A DNA stretch of 64,000 nt from NCBI GenBank assembly GCA_902792635.1, contig CADBAG010000025.1, positions 1-64,000 of the forward strand. The letters run 5' to 3'. Position 1 is the first letter of the stretch, and each line of letters starts with the position of its first letter. Shown one piece after another: positions 8,521 through 16,707 of this stretch. The notes under the pieces are model-generated. The model was not told where the DNA came from. It did no database searches and saw only the letters and a list, made by a program, of their open reading frames with translations. Both the position numbers and the translations under genes were made by a program. This DNA comes from an uncultured Prevotellaceae bacterium. GTDB lineage: Bacteria; Bacteroidota; Bacteroidia; Bacteroidales; Bacteroidaceae.

Positions 8521-11500
8521 AAGACTTGTTGAAATAGGACAGGCTGCTGAACCCAACCTGATACATCACCTCTGATACCGTGAGCTGTCCTTGTTTCAGG
8601 AGGTTGGCAGCACGCTTGAGCCTTTGCTCGCGGATAAAGCTGACGGGCGTCTTTCCCGTCAGCTTCTTTAGTTTTCTGTAGAGCTGCTTCTGATCTATAT
8701 TTAGCAACTGACATAGCTTTGCGACATTGAAATCTTCTTCCGCCATGTTGTCATTGATGGCTTTCATGACATCAGCTATCAGTCTCTCATCGTTGTTCTC
8801 ATACCCTTCCTTTTCGTAGGGTTTCTCAGCGATGGCGTTGATATGAATCTTTTTAATGATGTCGTTCCTACGTTTGAGCAGTTGTACCATGTGCAACTGT
8901 AGCTTCTGCAGATTGAACGGTTTGGGCATGAAGACATCAGCCCCACAGGATATACTCTTCATCTCTGTCTCCCGGTCATCCTTAGCTGTGAGCATGATGA
9001 TCGGCGTGTCTGTGGTTGAATGATTCTGTCTGAGCGCCTTGCACAGCTCCGTGCCGTCCATGCCCGGCATCATCTGATCAGTGATGATGAGGTCAGGGAT
9101 GGCTTCTTTTAATGACTGTAGTGCTTCTTCCCCACTATAAGCCGCTGTGACAGTGTAGTTGTCTTTAAAGGCGGATGTCAGGAAGTCGACAATCTCATGG
9201 TTATCGTCAACGACTAACACGTTAGGCTTATTATTGTTCTTCGGTTCTTCATCAGCCCTCTCTGTCGTTGCGCTCGCTCCTTTTCGTATAGGGAGAGAGA
9301 ACGAGACCGTCAGTCCATTGTCGTTTTCAGCAGAGACGTCACCACCGTGTAGCTCTACGTATTTCTTTACCACGGCAAGTCCGATGCCTGTGCCGTTGTG
9401 CTGCTCATCTCCTTTATAATATCTGTTGAAGATCTTTCCTAAGTCGTCCTTCTGAACTCCTGGCCCGTTGTCACAAACCTTTACGGTAGCCTTACTGTTG
9501 TCAAGCGATACCTTGACGGCAACCATCCCTGTGTTGTCTGAAACATATTTCATGGCATTGGAAAGAAGATTCCGCATGACAGCTTGAATCTTCACGATAT
9601 CAATGTCCATCCATAATGAGTCTAAATCGGTTTGGAACGTAAGAGAGATGTGGCGTTCACTGGCACTTGGTGCAAACTCATTCACACTGTCATGGATGAG
9701 AGACACAAGGTCAACATGAGAGTCGAGGATCTTGTCGTCGCCCTCAGCCTCCATGCGCTTGAAGTCAAGGATCCGGTGGATGATGCCGTTGAGCCGCATG
9801 GCATTGTCATGGATATACTTTATCTTCGTTCTCATGCTGGCATTCGTTGTGTCTGCCAACAACTTCTCCAAGGGGGCGATGATGAGGCTCAGAGGTGTCT
9901 TGAGCTCATGCGACATCTCCACGAAGAAGTCCATTTTCTGTTCTGTCAGCGCCAGCGCATTCTCCCGTTCCTGCTCTTTGAGCCGTTGCTGCGTCCGTCG
10001 CTTACCATAGACTAACAGGCCATAGACAATGGAGATCGCCATGACGAGATAGAGCATCCATGCCCACCATCGCATATACCAGGGAAAAGGAACGTGGAGA
10101 ACATAAAGGCTGTCATTGCCCGGCTGTGGGTTTACCGACAGGAAAAGTTCATGGTTACCCCCTGAGAGTTCCGACAAGGAGATAGTGTTCGTCCCGGCGG
10201 GGAGCGACTGCCATTGTCCTGTGGCTCCTATCTTATACCAGAACACTTCTGAGTTACGGTTGCTGTAATCGTATGTAGAGAGGTGAAGGATGATATTGTG
10301 TCGTCCGTCAAGCCTAAGATCGGTAACAAACCGTGGACTTGCACCATCATATTCTTTGCCATCCACAGTAGCTTCTGTGACGTAGACCTTACTGTTTACT
10401 ATGTCCCTGCTGACATTGGTACGCTGCCATGCAACGATGTCTTCTCCACCCCATAGGATGGTTTTCGTAGCAGGATCACGGAATCCTGCCGTAAGCTTAT
10501 ACTCCGGTTTGGAGGCAGGATGAATCGTATTGTCTTTAAGATTGATGGTATAGAGCCCGTTCGTCGTCGACATCCACACGCGTCCTTGGTCCTTGACAAA
10601 GGAGAAGATCATGCCGTTGGCGATGGCAAAGCCTGTATTAGAGAGGGCATCGGTCCGGATATCATACCTGTAGAGATGTCCTTGAAGGTCTATCCATACC
10701 GAGCCTCCCGCCACAGTCATTCCATCAGGGTAAATCTTTCGTTTCACTGTTGCTCTCATGTGCCGGGTGTCAATGAAAGTAAGGCCTTTGCCGGTATATG
10801 CCCATAGATTGCCGTTGTCGTCGGGTACGAGCCGATAGACGACATTGACGAGGTCATCCTGATGGGCAAAAGGCAGCCGTGGCATCTTATAAGAGCCGTT
10901 ACTTTTCAGGAGAGCTTTCTTGTCGACGACATAGAGACCGCCCATGTAAGTGCCGACCCACAGTCGGCCCCGTGCGTCCTCATAGAGGGCATAGGCCCAG
11001 TAAGAGCTGCGTCCCTTGTTGTCGGTAAGGGTATAATAGTCGAAACTGTTCTTGTTCGGATTGTATCTTGCTATGCTGGCATCAGTGGCTATCCATATTT
11101 CGTGGTCGCGGTCTTCATAGATGCAGCGGATGATATTCTTCTTGAGTCCATTGTCTGTTCTGAACCATTTATATCCTTTTTTTGTCAGCAACAGAATACC
11201 GTTCTCACCCCCGAGCCATCGGTTGCCGCGTGAGTCGATGAGAACATTGGTAAAGGTGTTGCCTACCCGTGAATGGGTGATGTCTGCCAGATTGGTGTAC
11301 TCAAAGTTTACCGTCTGACGTGCCAAGGATGCTCCTCGGTCTGTTGCTATCCAGATATTATTCTGTCGGTCCAGGAAGAAAGCGTTGATGCGGTTGCTCG
11401 GCAGACTGAACATTGGCGAGGCGGCATCGTGACTGACCACTGTTGAGGTGCGGCTGTCGGGATTGAGCTGAACCATGCCGTACTCAGAGGAAACGAGCAG

Positions 11501-12250
11501 GTTGCCCGATGGCAGCAGAAAGAAATGGTTATAGGTGCTTCCTGAGAGTACGGCTGTCGTGCTGCCTGTACGAAGGTCTCGCCGTAAGAAGCTGTGCTCG
11601 GCACCGACCCACAGGCAGCCGCGCCGCTTGTCGAGCCCCAGACTGTAGACATTGTCGCGGATATCTGTTGCATGGATGTTGCCTCTGCGGTCCACGAACG
11701 ACACGCCGCCGATGTGTCCGAGATAGACACCTTGGGAAACGGGTTGGATGGCATAGATGATGTCGTCCTTATTGTTGGAGACAGCATAGCGTTGCCAAAG
11801 TCGGCGCCGGAAGTCGTAACAGAACAGTCCGTTCAATTTTGTTCCTACATAGAGCGTGCCCCGCGACAGGGCGAGGGAACGGATATCGCCTGTCTGCGGC
11901 ACTTCGCCAAGGGGGTTGCACATCTGTCCGCTGCGGATGTCAAGGAACCGCAGGCCGTTGTCACTGCCCAAGATGAGAATGTCCTTGCTTAAGGCTGTTG
12001 CGGCATAGTAGTTTCCGCCGATGATCCGTCGAGCGTTATACCCGTCATAGGTAAACACGCCATGTCTTGTGATAAGCCATATCATTCCCTGATGGTCCTG
12101 CCACACCTGTTCTATCTCATTGGAGGCATAAGGCAATGAGACATTGATAAAACGAGTGGACTGTGACAGCTGTGCATGGATAGATTCCGCCATCAGCAAA
12201 AAGAGTGCTATGGCCCATAGCCGTCTGAGGAAATGGTTATGCTGTATCAT
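8474..12250 (-). CDS. Hybrid two-component system regulator of the galactan locus
   Basis: Single-protein sensor, kinase and transcription factor (HTCS), 1258 residues. Order: signal peptide (1-27); periplasmic beta-propeller Reg_prop repeats (IWLITRHGVFTYDG, IWIATDRGASL, LWVGTYMGGLYV and others, about 45-650); Y_Y_Y domain; membrane helix near 735-755; HisKA with MSHELKTPLS (His about 781); HATPase with NLLSNAMKYV, DNGPGV and GTGIGLAVVKKY; receiver with ITDQMMPGMDG (Asp about 1058); C-terminal AraC HTH (residues about 1150-1258). In Bacteroidetes such proteins bind an oligosaccharide directly and activate the adjacent Sus-like operon. Lying after the GH53/SusCD genes, this one is expected to sense galacto-oligosaccharides and control susC. 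Confidence 0.95.
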   Translation of the reverse strand: MIQHNHFLRRLWAIALFLLMAESIHAQLSQSTRFINVSLPYASNEIEQVWQDHQGMIWLITRHGVFTYDGYNARRIIGGNYYAATALSKDILILGSDNGLRFLDIRSGQMCNPLGEVPQTGDIRSLALSRGTLYVGTKLNGLFCYDFRRRLWQRYAVSNNKDDIIYAIQPVSQGVYLGHIGGVSFVDRRGNIHATDIRDNVYSLGLDKRRGCLWVGAEHSFLRRDLRTGSTTAVLSGSTYNHFFLLPSGNLLVSSEYGMVQLNPDSRTSTVVSHDAASPMFSLPSNRINAFFLDRQNNIWIATDRGASLARQTVNFEYTNLADITHSRVGNTFTNVLIDSRGNRWLGGENGILLLTKKGYKWFRTDNGLKKNIIRCIYEDRDHEIWIATDASIARYNPNKNSFDYYTLTDNKGRSSYWAYALYEDARGRLWVGTYMGGLYVVDKKALLKSNGSYKMPRLPFAHQDDLVNVVYRLVPDDNGNLWAYTGKGLTFIDTRHMRATVKRKIYPDGMTVAGGSVWIDLQGHLYRYDIRTDALSNTGFAIANGMIFSFVKDQGRVWMSTTNGLYTINLKDNTIHPASKPEYKLTAGFRDPATKTILWGGEDIVAWQRTNVSRDIVNSKVYVTEATVDGKEYDGASPRFVTDLRLDGRHNIILHLSTYDYSNRNSEVFWYKIGATGQWQSLPAGTNTISLSELSGGNHELFLSVNPQPGNDSLYVLHVPFPWYMRWWAWMLYLVMAISIVYGLLVYGKRRTQQRLKEQERENALALTEQKMDFFVEMSHELKTPLSLIIAPLEKLLADTTNASMRTKIKYIHDNAMRLNGIIHRILDFKRMEAEGDDKILDSHVDLVSLIHDSVNEFAPSASERHISLTFQTDLDSLWMDIDIVKIQAVMRNLLSNAMKYVSDNTGMVAVKVSLDNSKATVKVCDNGPGVQKDDLGKIFNRYYKGDEQHNGTGIGLAVVKKYVELHGGDVSAENDNGLTVSFSLPIRKGASATTERADEEPKNNNKPNVLVVDDNHEIVDFLTSAFKDNYTVTAAYSGEEALQSLKEAIPDLIITDQMMPGMDGTELCKALRQNHSTTDTPIIMLTAKDDRETEMKSISCGADVFMPKPFNLQKLQLHMVQLLKRRNDIIKKIHINAIAEKPYEKEGYENNDERLIADVMKAINDNMAEEDFNVAKLCQLLNIDQKQLYRKLKKLTGKTPVSFIREQRLKRAANLLKQGQLTVSEVMYQVGFSSLSYFNKSFTEMYSVSPKDYRTS

Positions 12251-12260
12251 AATGCAAAAT

Positions 12261-12288
12261 TAAAGAAAAAGCCGCTTATTCAGCGGCT
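12261..12288 (-). terminator. Rho-independent terminator after the GH53 gene
   Basis: On the minus strand AAGCCGCT, a five-base loop and AGCGGCTT form an 8-bp stem followed by TTTTCTTT. It lies 14 bases after the GH53 stop codon and just before the regulator start, so it should separate the structural operon from the regulator gene. Confidence 0.8.
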
Positions 12289-12301
12289 TCTTTCTGTTTT
12301 T

Positions 12302-13351
12302 TTATTCTGCGTAGGCATCAAGTGCCACGGTTGGTGCTCCGTTGTCGAAGCAACCTTTCTTATATCCGTCGTTGTATCCGGCAGGTGCCTCGGGCTCCCA
12401 ATAGAAGATGCCTAAGAGATGGCCTGTAGCCTTGCCTTTGCTGATGAGCGATGTGATGAGGTCGCGGCATTCCTCCGCATCCTCATAATCCATACCGAGC
12501 TCGCAGATCATGACAGGCTTGCCGTAGGTAGCATAGAGCGAATTGATGTTGCTGATGCATTTGTCGACATACTCCGAAGCTTTGCCTTTCTCGGGATAGA
12601 CCGACATACCGATGATATCATATTTGCCTCCGTTCTGCTGCATGTAATTGAATACGCGTGTATAGAGCGCGAGATTGTCACCGCCGTCGAGATGTATGAT
12701 AACCTTCGTGTTTGGGAAGACAGCTTTTGCAGCATCGTAGCCGGCATTGTTGAGTTCTGCCCAATTGATGCCATTGTCAATGCTGCCCAATGGCCAGAGC
12801 ATTCCAGTACGTGTCTCGTTGCCTATCTGCACCCATTCGGGCGTGATGCCGTAAGTCTTCAGTCTCGTCAACAAGTTGGTGACATGGTCTGCCACAGCAG
12901 CTTTCATCTTGGTGAGGTCATAGTCGGCCCATGCCGCAGGGGTGGTCTGACTGCCGGGGTCTGCCCATGTATCACTGAAATGGAAGTCGATCATCACGCG
13001 CAGACCGAGGGCAGCAGCGCGGCGGGCCTTGACGAGGACATCTTCGATGTTGTTCCATCCGTCAGTGGGGTTAACCCATACGCGCAGGCGAATGGCGTCG
13101 ACGTTGCAGTCTTCCTTGAGGAGCGTCATCAGTTCTTTCGTCTCGCCGTTCTTGTTCTTGAAGGTCTGTCCTTCACTCTCCAATTGTGTCAGCCAGCTCA
13201 CGTCAGCGCCTTTGGCGAAAGCTCCGGTATCTGCGGCTGCCACCTCCGCCTGGCGCGGAGAGGTGATGGGACTGTCCTCACTGCTGCACGATGCTGAGAG
13301 GTTCATGAAGAACAGAAGCGAGGCAGCGATTGAATATATTGTATGTTTCAT
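12302..13351 (-). CDS. Arabinogalactan endo-beta-1,4-galactanase, GH53 lipoprotein
   Basis: Cuts beta-1,4-galactan side chains of pectin into galacto-oligosaccharides. Lipoprotein signal with Cys22 (LSASC) followed by SSEDS, an acidic stretch typical of surface-exposed Bacteroidetes lipoproteins. The (beta/alpha)8 domain begins about residue 45 (FAKGADVSWL). Typical GH53 stretches include IRLRVWVNP, IDFHFSDTWADPG and VQIGNETRTGMLWP (Glu179, acid/base) and VMICELGMDY (Glu284, nucleophile). The 349 residues are a complete enzyme. It is the last gene of the SusC-SusD-SusE operon, 15 bases after the SusE-like gene, and probably works at the cell surface before import by SusC/D. Confidence 0.95.
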   Translation of the reverse strand: MKHTIYSIAASLLFFMNLSASCSSEDSPITSPRQAEVAAADTGAFAKGADVSWLTQLESEGQTFKNKNGETKELMTLLKEDCNVDAIRLRVWVNPTDGWNNIEDVLVKARRAAALGLRVMIDFHFSDTWADPGSQTTPAAWADYDLTKMKAAVADHVTNLLTRLKTYGITPEWVQIGNETRTGMLWPLGSIDNGINWAELNNAGYDAAKAVFPNTKVIIHLDGGDNLALYTRVFNYMQQNGGKYDIIGMSVYPEKGKASEYVDKCISNINSLYATYGKPVMICELGMDYEDAEECRDLITSLISKGKATGHLLGIFYWEPEAPAGYNDGYKKGCFDNGAPTVALDAYAE

Positions 13352-13366
13352 GTTATTATCTTATTA

Positions 13367-15070
13367 TTATTGTTCTGTCAGTGTGTACGTGCAGTTGCAG
13401 AGATCCACGGTGAAGGTGTAGGTCTTGCCAACTGTCCATCCCTTAGGTGCTCCGTTCTCTTTCTTCGTCCATTTGAGCGTGCCGTCGGTCTGGGTACCGA
13501 AGTAGTTGTCCCAGGAACCGTTGAGCAGGATCTGTACGCCCCAGGGCGTGTCGGCCGTGGCTGTTACCGTAGCAGTGTAGACACCCGGCTTGCCGTCGAC
13601 GGCTTTCATGTCCACCATGTCCCACTTGTCATTGAATCCGGCAAACGACACTTTCGTGATGGCATCCGTCATCGGGTACCAGTAGCTCATCCAGCCGAGT
13701 GAAGCGCAGACGACATAGAGGCCTTTGCCCGGCTGAGCGATGTTGCTGCCTTTGGTGACGAGCTTCTTGTCTGTAGATGAAGGATCCTGGTTGATCTTGG
13801 TCCAGTCGTTCACCTCCTTGGAGAAATAATAACCCCAGGAAGAGTTGAAGTTGACGGCTGCGGCATAGCAGAGGTTGTCATCATCGTAGAGCGTGAGATA
13901 TTCGGTATAGTCCCACTTATCATCGTTACCGAGGATATACAGTTTCGTCGCGGTTTCCGTGGTGGCCTCAGGCTTACCCACAGTGCAGGTCCAGTTGGTA
14001 GGATCGGAGAGATCGAGGGTCAGTGCCACCTCGCCTGTTGTCGGCACGTCAACGGTGATGTCGGATGCTGTCGTTCCGAAGGTTACCTTCCCGTTCTCCA
14101 TACCGAAGGCAACGGGTGTTTCGACAGCAGCGTTGTCATCTGTTCCCGTGGAGGCGTTATACTGTTTGCCCGTACCGCTGATGCGGATCTTGGCTGTACC
14201 TGTTGTGGTAGCCTTGTAGGTGAGTGTCCATTTGTTGGCTTTCTTGTCGTAGGTCATCTCACCGTTGATGTCACCGCTGACGGTCAATGTCGGAATGTAG
14301 AGCGCCGACCACTCCTGCTTGAGTGTATTGACGATGGTGTAATAGCATCCTGTCTGTCCGGGGAACCAGAAGTTCCAGTGCTGGTCATTGCTGCTCATGA
14401 CGAACGGCTTACCGCCACCGTCATCGCCCACGTTGCCCCATGTCACGCCATTGCCTTCCTGCAGCCACCAGTTGTACCATCCGGAGGCGCCCATGAAGCC
14501 AGTGTAGATACCATCCGACTTCGGCGAATAGAGCGTGTTGCCCGTATCTGTCTTGTCGGAGGAGAGGATATAGCCGCGGCTCATGTCGATCTTATAAGGT
14601 GTGACCTTCATCTCGTAGACATTGCTGTAGGCGGGTGCGAGGTTCTCGGCGAGGACCGACTTCATGCGGACGTACATTGTCGAGGCAATATTGCCTTCTA
14701 AGCCCACTCGTCCGGCAAGCTCATTCAAGCTCTTGGCGGTATACTGGATAGAGGTGCTCCCTGCGTCAGTCAGAACTTCTATAGGAGCAGCGAAGTCATC
14801 GGTGTTAGAGAACTGCAGCGTGTTGACCGTCGTGCCTACGGGGAGCTGCACGCGCTCGTCGTTGGTCGTGAGTTTGGAGTTGTCGGTCCAGTTGAGGGTC
14901 AGCGCCAGGGCCTCGGTGTTGTTCTTGTCGAGGACAACATCCCCGGAGCCGCTGAGCTCCACGGCTTGCAGGCCATCGGTGGTGATGGTGTCACCGTCTT
15001 TGTCGCAGGAGGCGAGCGAGAGCATCGTCAGAAGCGAGAAGAGAATATATTTAGTCTTGTTCATAAACAA
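13367..15070 (-). CDS. SusE/SusF-like surface glycan-binding lipoprotein
   Basis: 567-residue lipoprotein: SLASC lipobox with Cys22, then DKDGD, an acidic surface-export signal. The N-terminal part (about 25-170) resembles the SusE domain (VELSGSGDVVLDKNNTEALALTLNW). The remainder holds beta-sandwich binding modules; two near the C-terminus start TKLYILGNDDKWDYTEYLTL and VSFAGFNDKWDMVDMKAV, both rich in Trp and Asp for sugar stacking. Expected to hold galactan at the surface beside the GH53 enzyme. It follows susD by 27 bases and precedes the GH53 gene by 15. The start could also be Met3. Substrate is inferred from context. Confidence 0.9.
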   Translation of the reverse strand: MFMNKTKYILFSLLTMLSLASCDKDGDTITTDGLQAVELSGSGDVVLDKNNTEALALTLNWTDNSKLTTNDERVQLPVGTTVNTLQFSNTDDFAAPIEVLTDAGSTSIQYTAKSLNELAGRVGLEGNIASTMYVRMKSVLAENLAPAYSNVYEMKVTPYKIDMSRGYILSSDKTDTGNTLYSPKSDGIYTGFMGASGWYNWWLQEGNGVTWGNVGDDGGGKPFVMSSNDQHWNFWFPGQTGCYYTIVNTLKQEWSALYIPTLTVSGDINGEMTYDKKANKWTLTYKATTTGTAKIRISGTGKQYNASTGTDDNAAVETPVAFGMENGKVTFGTTASDITVDVPTTGEVALTLDLSDPTNWTCTVGKPEATTETATKLYILGNDDKWDYTEYLTLYDDDNLCYAAAVNFNSSWGYYFSKEVNDWTKINQDPSSTDKKLVTKGSNIAQPGKGLYVVCASLGWMSYWYPMTDAITKVSFAGFNDKWDMVDMKAVDGKPGVYTATVTATADTPWGVQILLNGSWDNYFGTQTDGTLKWTKKENGAPKGWTVGKTYTFTVDLCNCTYTLTEQ

Positions 15071-15097
15071 TAGTCAATTATAATATCTCAGTACAAG

Positions 15098-16675
15098 TTA
15101 GTAATTGTCATTATGAAGATTTGGATTGGCGGAGAGCTCTGCTGTCGGGATGGGATAGGTGTTGTATTTGCTGTCTGTAGCGCGTCCGTCGGCCACACCG
15201 CCTTTCCACTGCCAGATATAGGTGCCGCCCGTGAACTGTCCGTAGCGGATGAGGTCGGTACGGCGGGTCGCCTCCCAGTAGAGCTCACGTGCGCGCTCAT
15301 CGAGGATATATTGCAGGGTCAGCTGTCCCTCATTGATGTCGCCGTCGGTGTTGCCAAAGGCACGCTCCCGCACCTTGTTGACATATTGCAGCGCTTCGGC
15401 ACGCGTTGCGCCCTGGCCGCCGCGGAGCACGCTCTCGGCAAGCATCAGATAGACATCGGAGAGGCGGAAGACGGGATAGTCGATGCTGCAGCCTGCGGCA
15501 CCGGTGTTGCTGGCTGCCTCGCCGGCATCGGTGAGGTTGGAGAACTTCTCTCCGAAATAGCCCTCTGTCTGGTCGTCGACGGCTTTGTCGAGCCATTGGG
15601 TCTGACCGTCGGTGTAGAACATGTAGCGCTTGTCCTTTGTCTCATTGCCTTTGAAGAGTTCAGGCAGTTCACCGCGCACACGGAACATACCCCAACCGCT
15701 TGTCAGACCATACTTCGCGGGATCCTGCGAGCTGGAGTTGCCGCATTCGCCACAGACGATATAGGTCGTAGCGCCCCATGACACGGTGTTGACGGCATCA
15801 ACGACAAAGGGGAAGATGATCTCGTTGGTACGCTTGTCGTTGTCGGCATTGAAGAGTTTGGCGTAATCACTCTCTAAGGAGAAGCCGGCATCAATGACCT
15901 TCTTACAGTAGGTGATGCAGTCGGTGTAGTGATCGCCTGCGCCATAGACCTCGGCATTGAGATACATCTTTGCTAACAGCGTCCATGCAGCGGCTTTCGA
16001 GGCACGTCCATATTCGCAAGAAGAAGGGTCGAGGAGACCGTCGGAAGAGATGTCTTTCAGTTCCGACTCTATATAGCTGAACAGTTGCTTGTTGCTGTAG
16101 CATTCCGGCGTGTAGGCTCCCACGCCCATCGTCTCGTCGACGAACGGGCCCTTGCCAAAGAGGTCGAGGACGTAGTAGTAGGCCAATGCACGCAGGAAGC
16201 GGGCTTCGGCGCGGTAAGCTTTCAGGTTGTCACTCGTCTTGGCTATCTCCTCGGTGTCGTGACGCAGAAACTCATTGCAGAGCGCAATGGTATAGTAAGC
16301 ACGGTAATAGGTGTCAGCCACCCATGGATCACTGGCATCCCACGACATGTAAGTCAGATCTCCTACCTTGTCGCCCGAGAGCCATGTGGAGGCCATCTCA
16401 TCGGTGGGTGCCTCCTGCAGATTGAAGTAGCCGCGGAGGAAATCGTAACCGTTGTTGCTTGAGAGGTCGACATTCTTGCCGCCTTGCTCCTGGCCGGCAA
16501 TGACGTAGGAAGCGTAGAGCTTGGCGAGTGCCTCCTTGTAACCCTGCTCTGTGCCATAGACCTCTTCGGCTGTGGCCTGGCTGTCCGTGTGCGGGCTCTG
16601 ATCGAGGTCGCCAGTGCAGGAGCAGAGGCTGCACGCCGTGAGAGCCGCTATATATATGATGTGTTTAGTCTTCAT
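15098..16675 (-). CDS. SusD-like nutrient-binding outer membrane lipoprotein
   Basis: Surface lid of the SusC transporter. 525 residues with a lipoprotein signal (MKTKHIIYIAALTACSLCSC, Cys20). Typical SusD features: an early helical region (YKEALAKLYASYVIAGQEQG), TPR-like helices (AEARFLRALAYYYVLDLFG) and the conserved C-terminal segment (DERARELYWEATRRTDLIRYGQF). It lies 32 bases after susC and is co-transcribed with it. Specificity for galactan is inferred from the GH53 gene. Confidence 0.95.
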   Translation of the reverse strand: MKTKHIIYIAALTACSLCSCTGDLDQSPHTDSQATAEEVYGTEQGYKEALAKLYASYVIAGQEQGGKNVDLSSNNGYDFLRGYFNLQEAPTDEMASTWLSGDKVGDLTYMSWDASDPWVADTYYRAYYTIALCNEFLRHDTEEIAKTSDNLKAYRAEARFLRALAYYYVLDLFGKGPFVDETMGVGAYTPECYSNKQLFSYIESELKDISSDGLLDPSSCEYGRASKAAAWTLLAKMYLNAEVYGAGDHYTDCITYCKKVIDAGFSLESDYAKLFNADNDKRTNEIIFPFVVDAVNTVSWGATTYIVCGECGNSSSQDPAKYGLTSGWGMFRVRGELPELFKGNETKDKRYMFYTDGQTQWLDKAVDDQTEGYFGEKFSNLTDAGEAASNTGAAGCSIDYPVFRLSDVYLMLAESVLRGGQGATRAEALQYVNKVRERAFGNTDGDINEGQLTLQYILDERARELYWEATRRTDLIRYGQFTGGTYIWQWKGGVADGRATDSKYNTYPIPTAELSANPNLHNDNY

Positions 16676-16707
16676 GTTTGCTGTTTTAGAAATAATAACT
16701 TCTTGTT

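Noticed and set aside
6418..8556. Long open frame (712 codons) opposite the TPR-like gene
   Set aside because: It mirrors a good coding sequence on the plus strand; its composition (Val, His, Leu, Arg rich, no domain) is typical of an antisense shadow. The same holds for long frames opposite 51.7-53.3 kb, 55.8-56.9 kb and 26.2-28.4 kb.
12254..12261. -7 box TAATTTTG for the hybrid regulator gene
   Set aside because: It matches the consensus but lies only four bases before the ATG and coincides with the T-tract of the preceding terminator; no -33 box is present.
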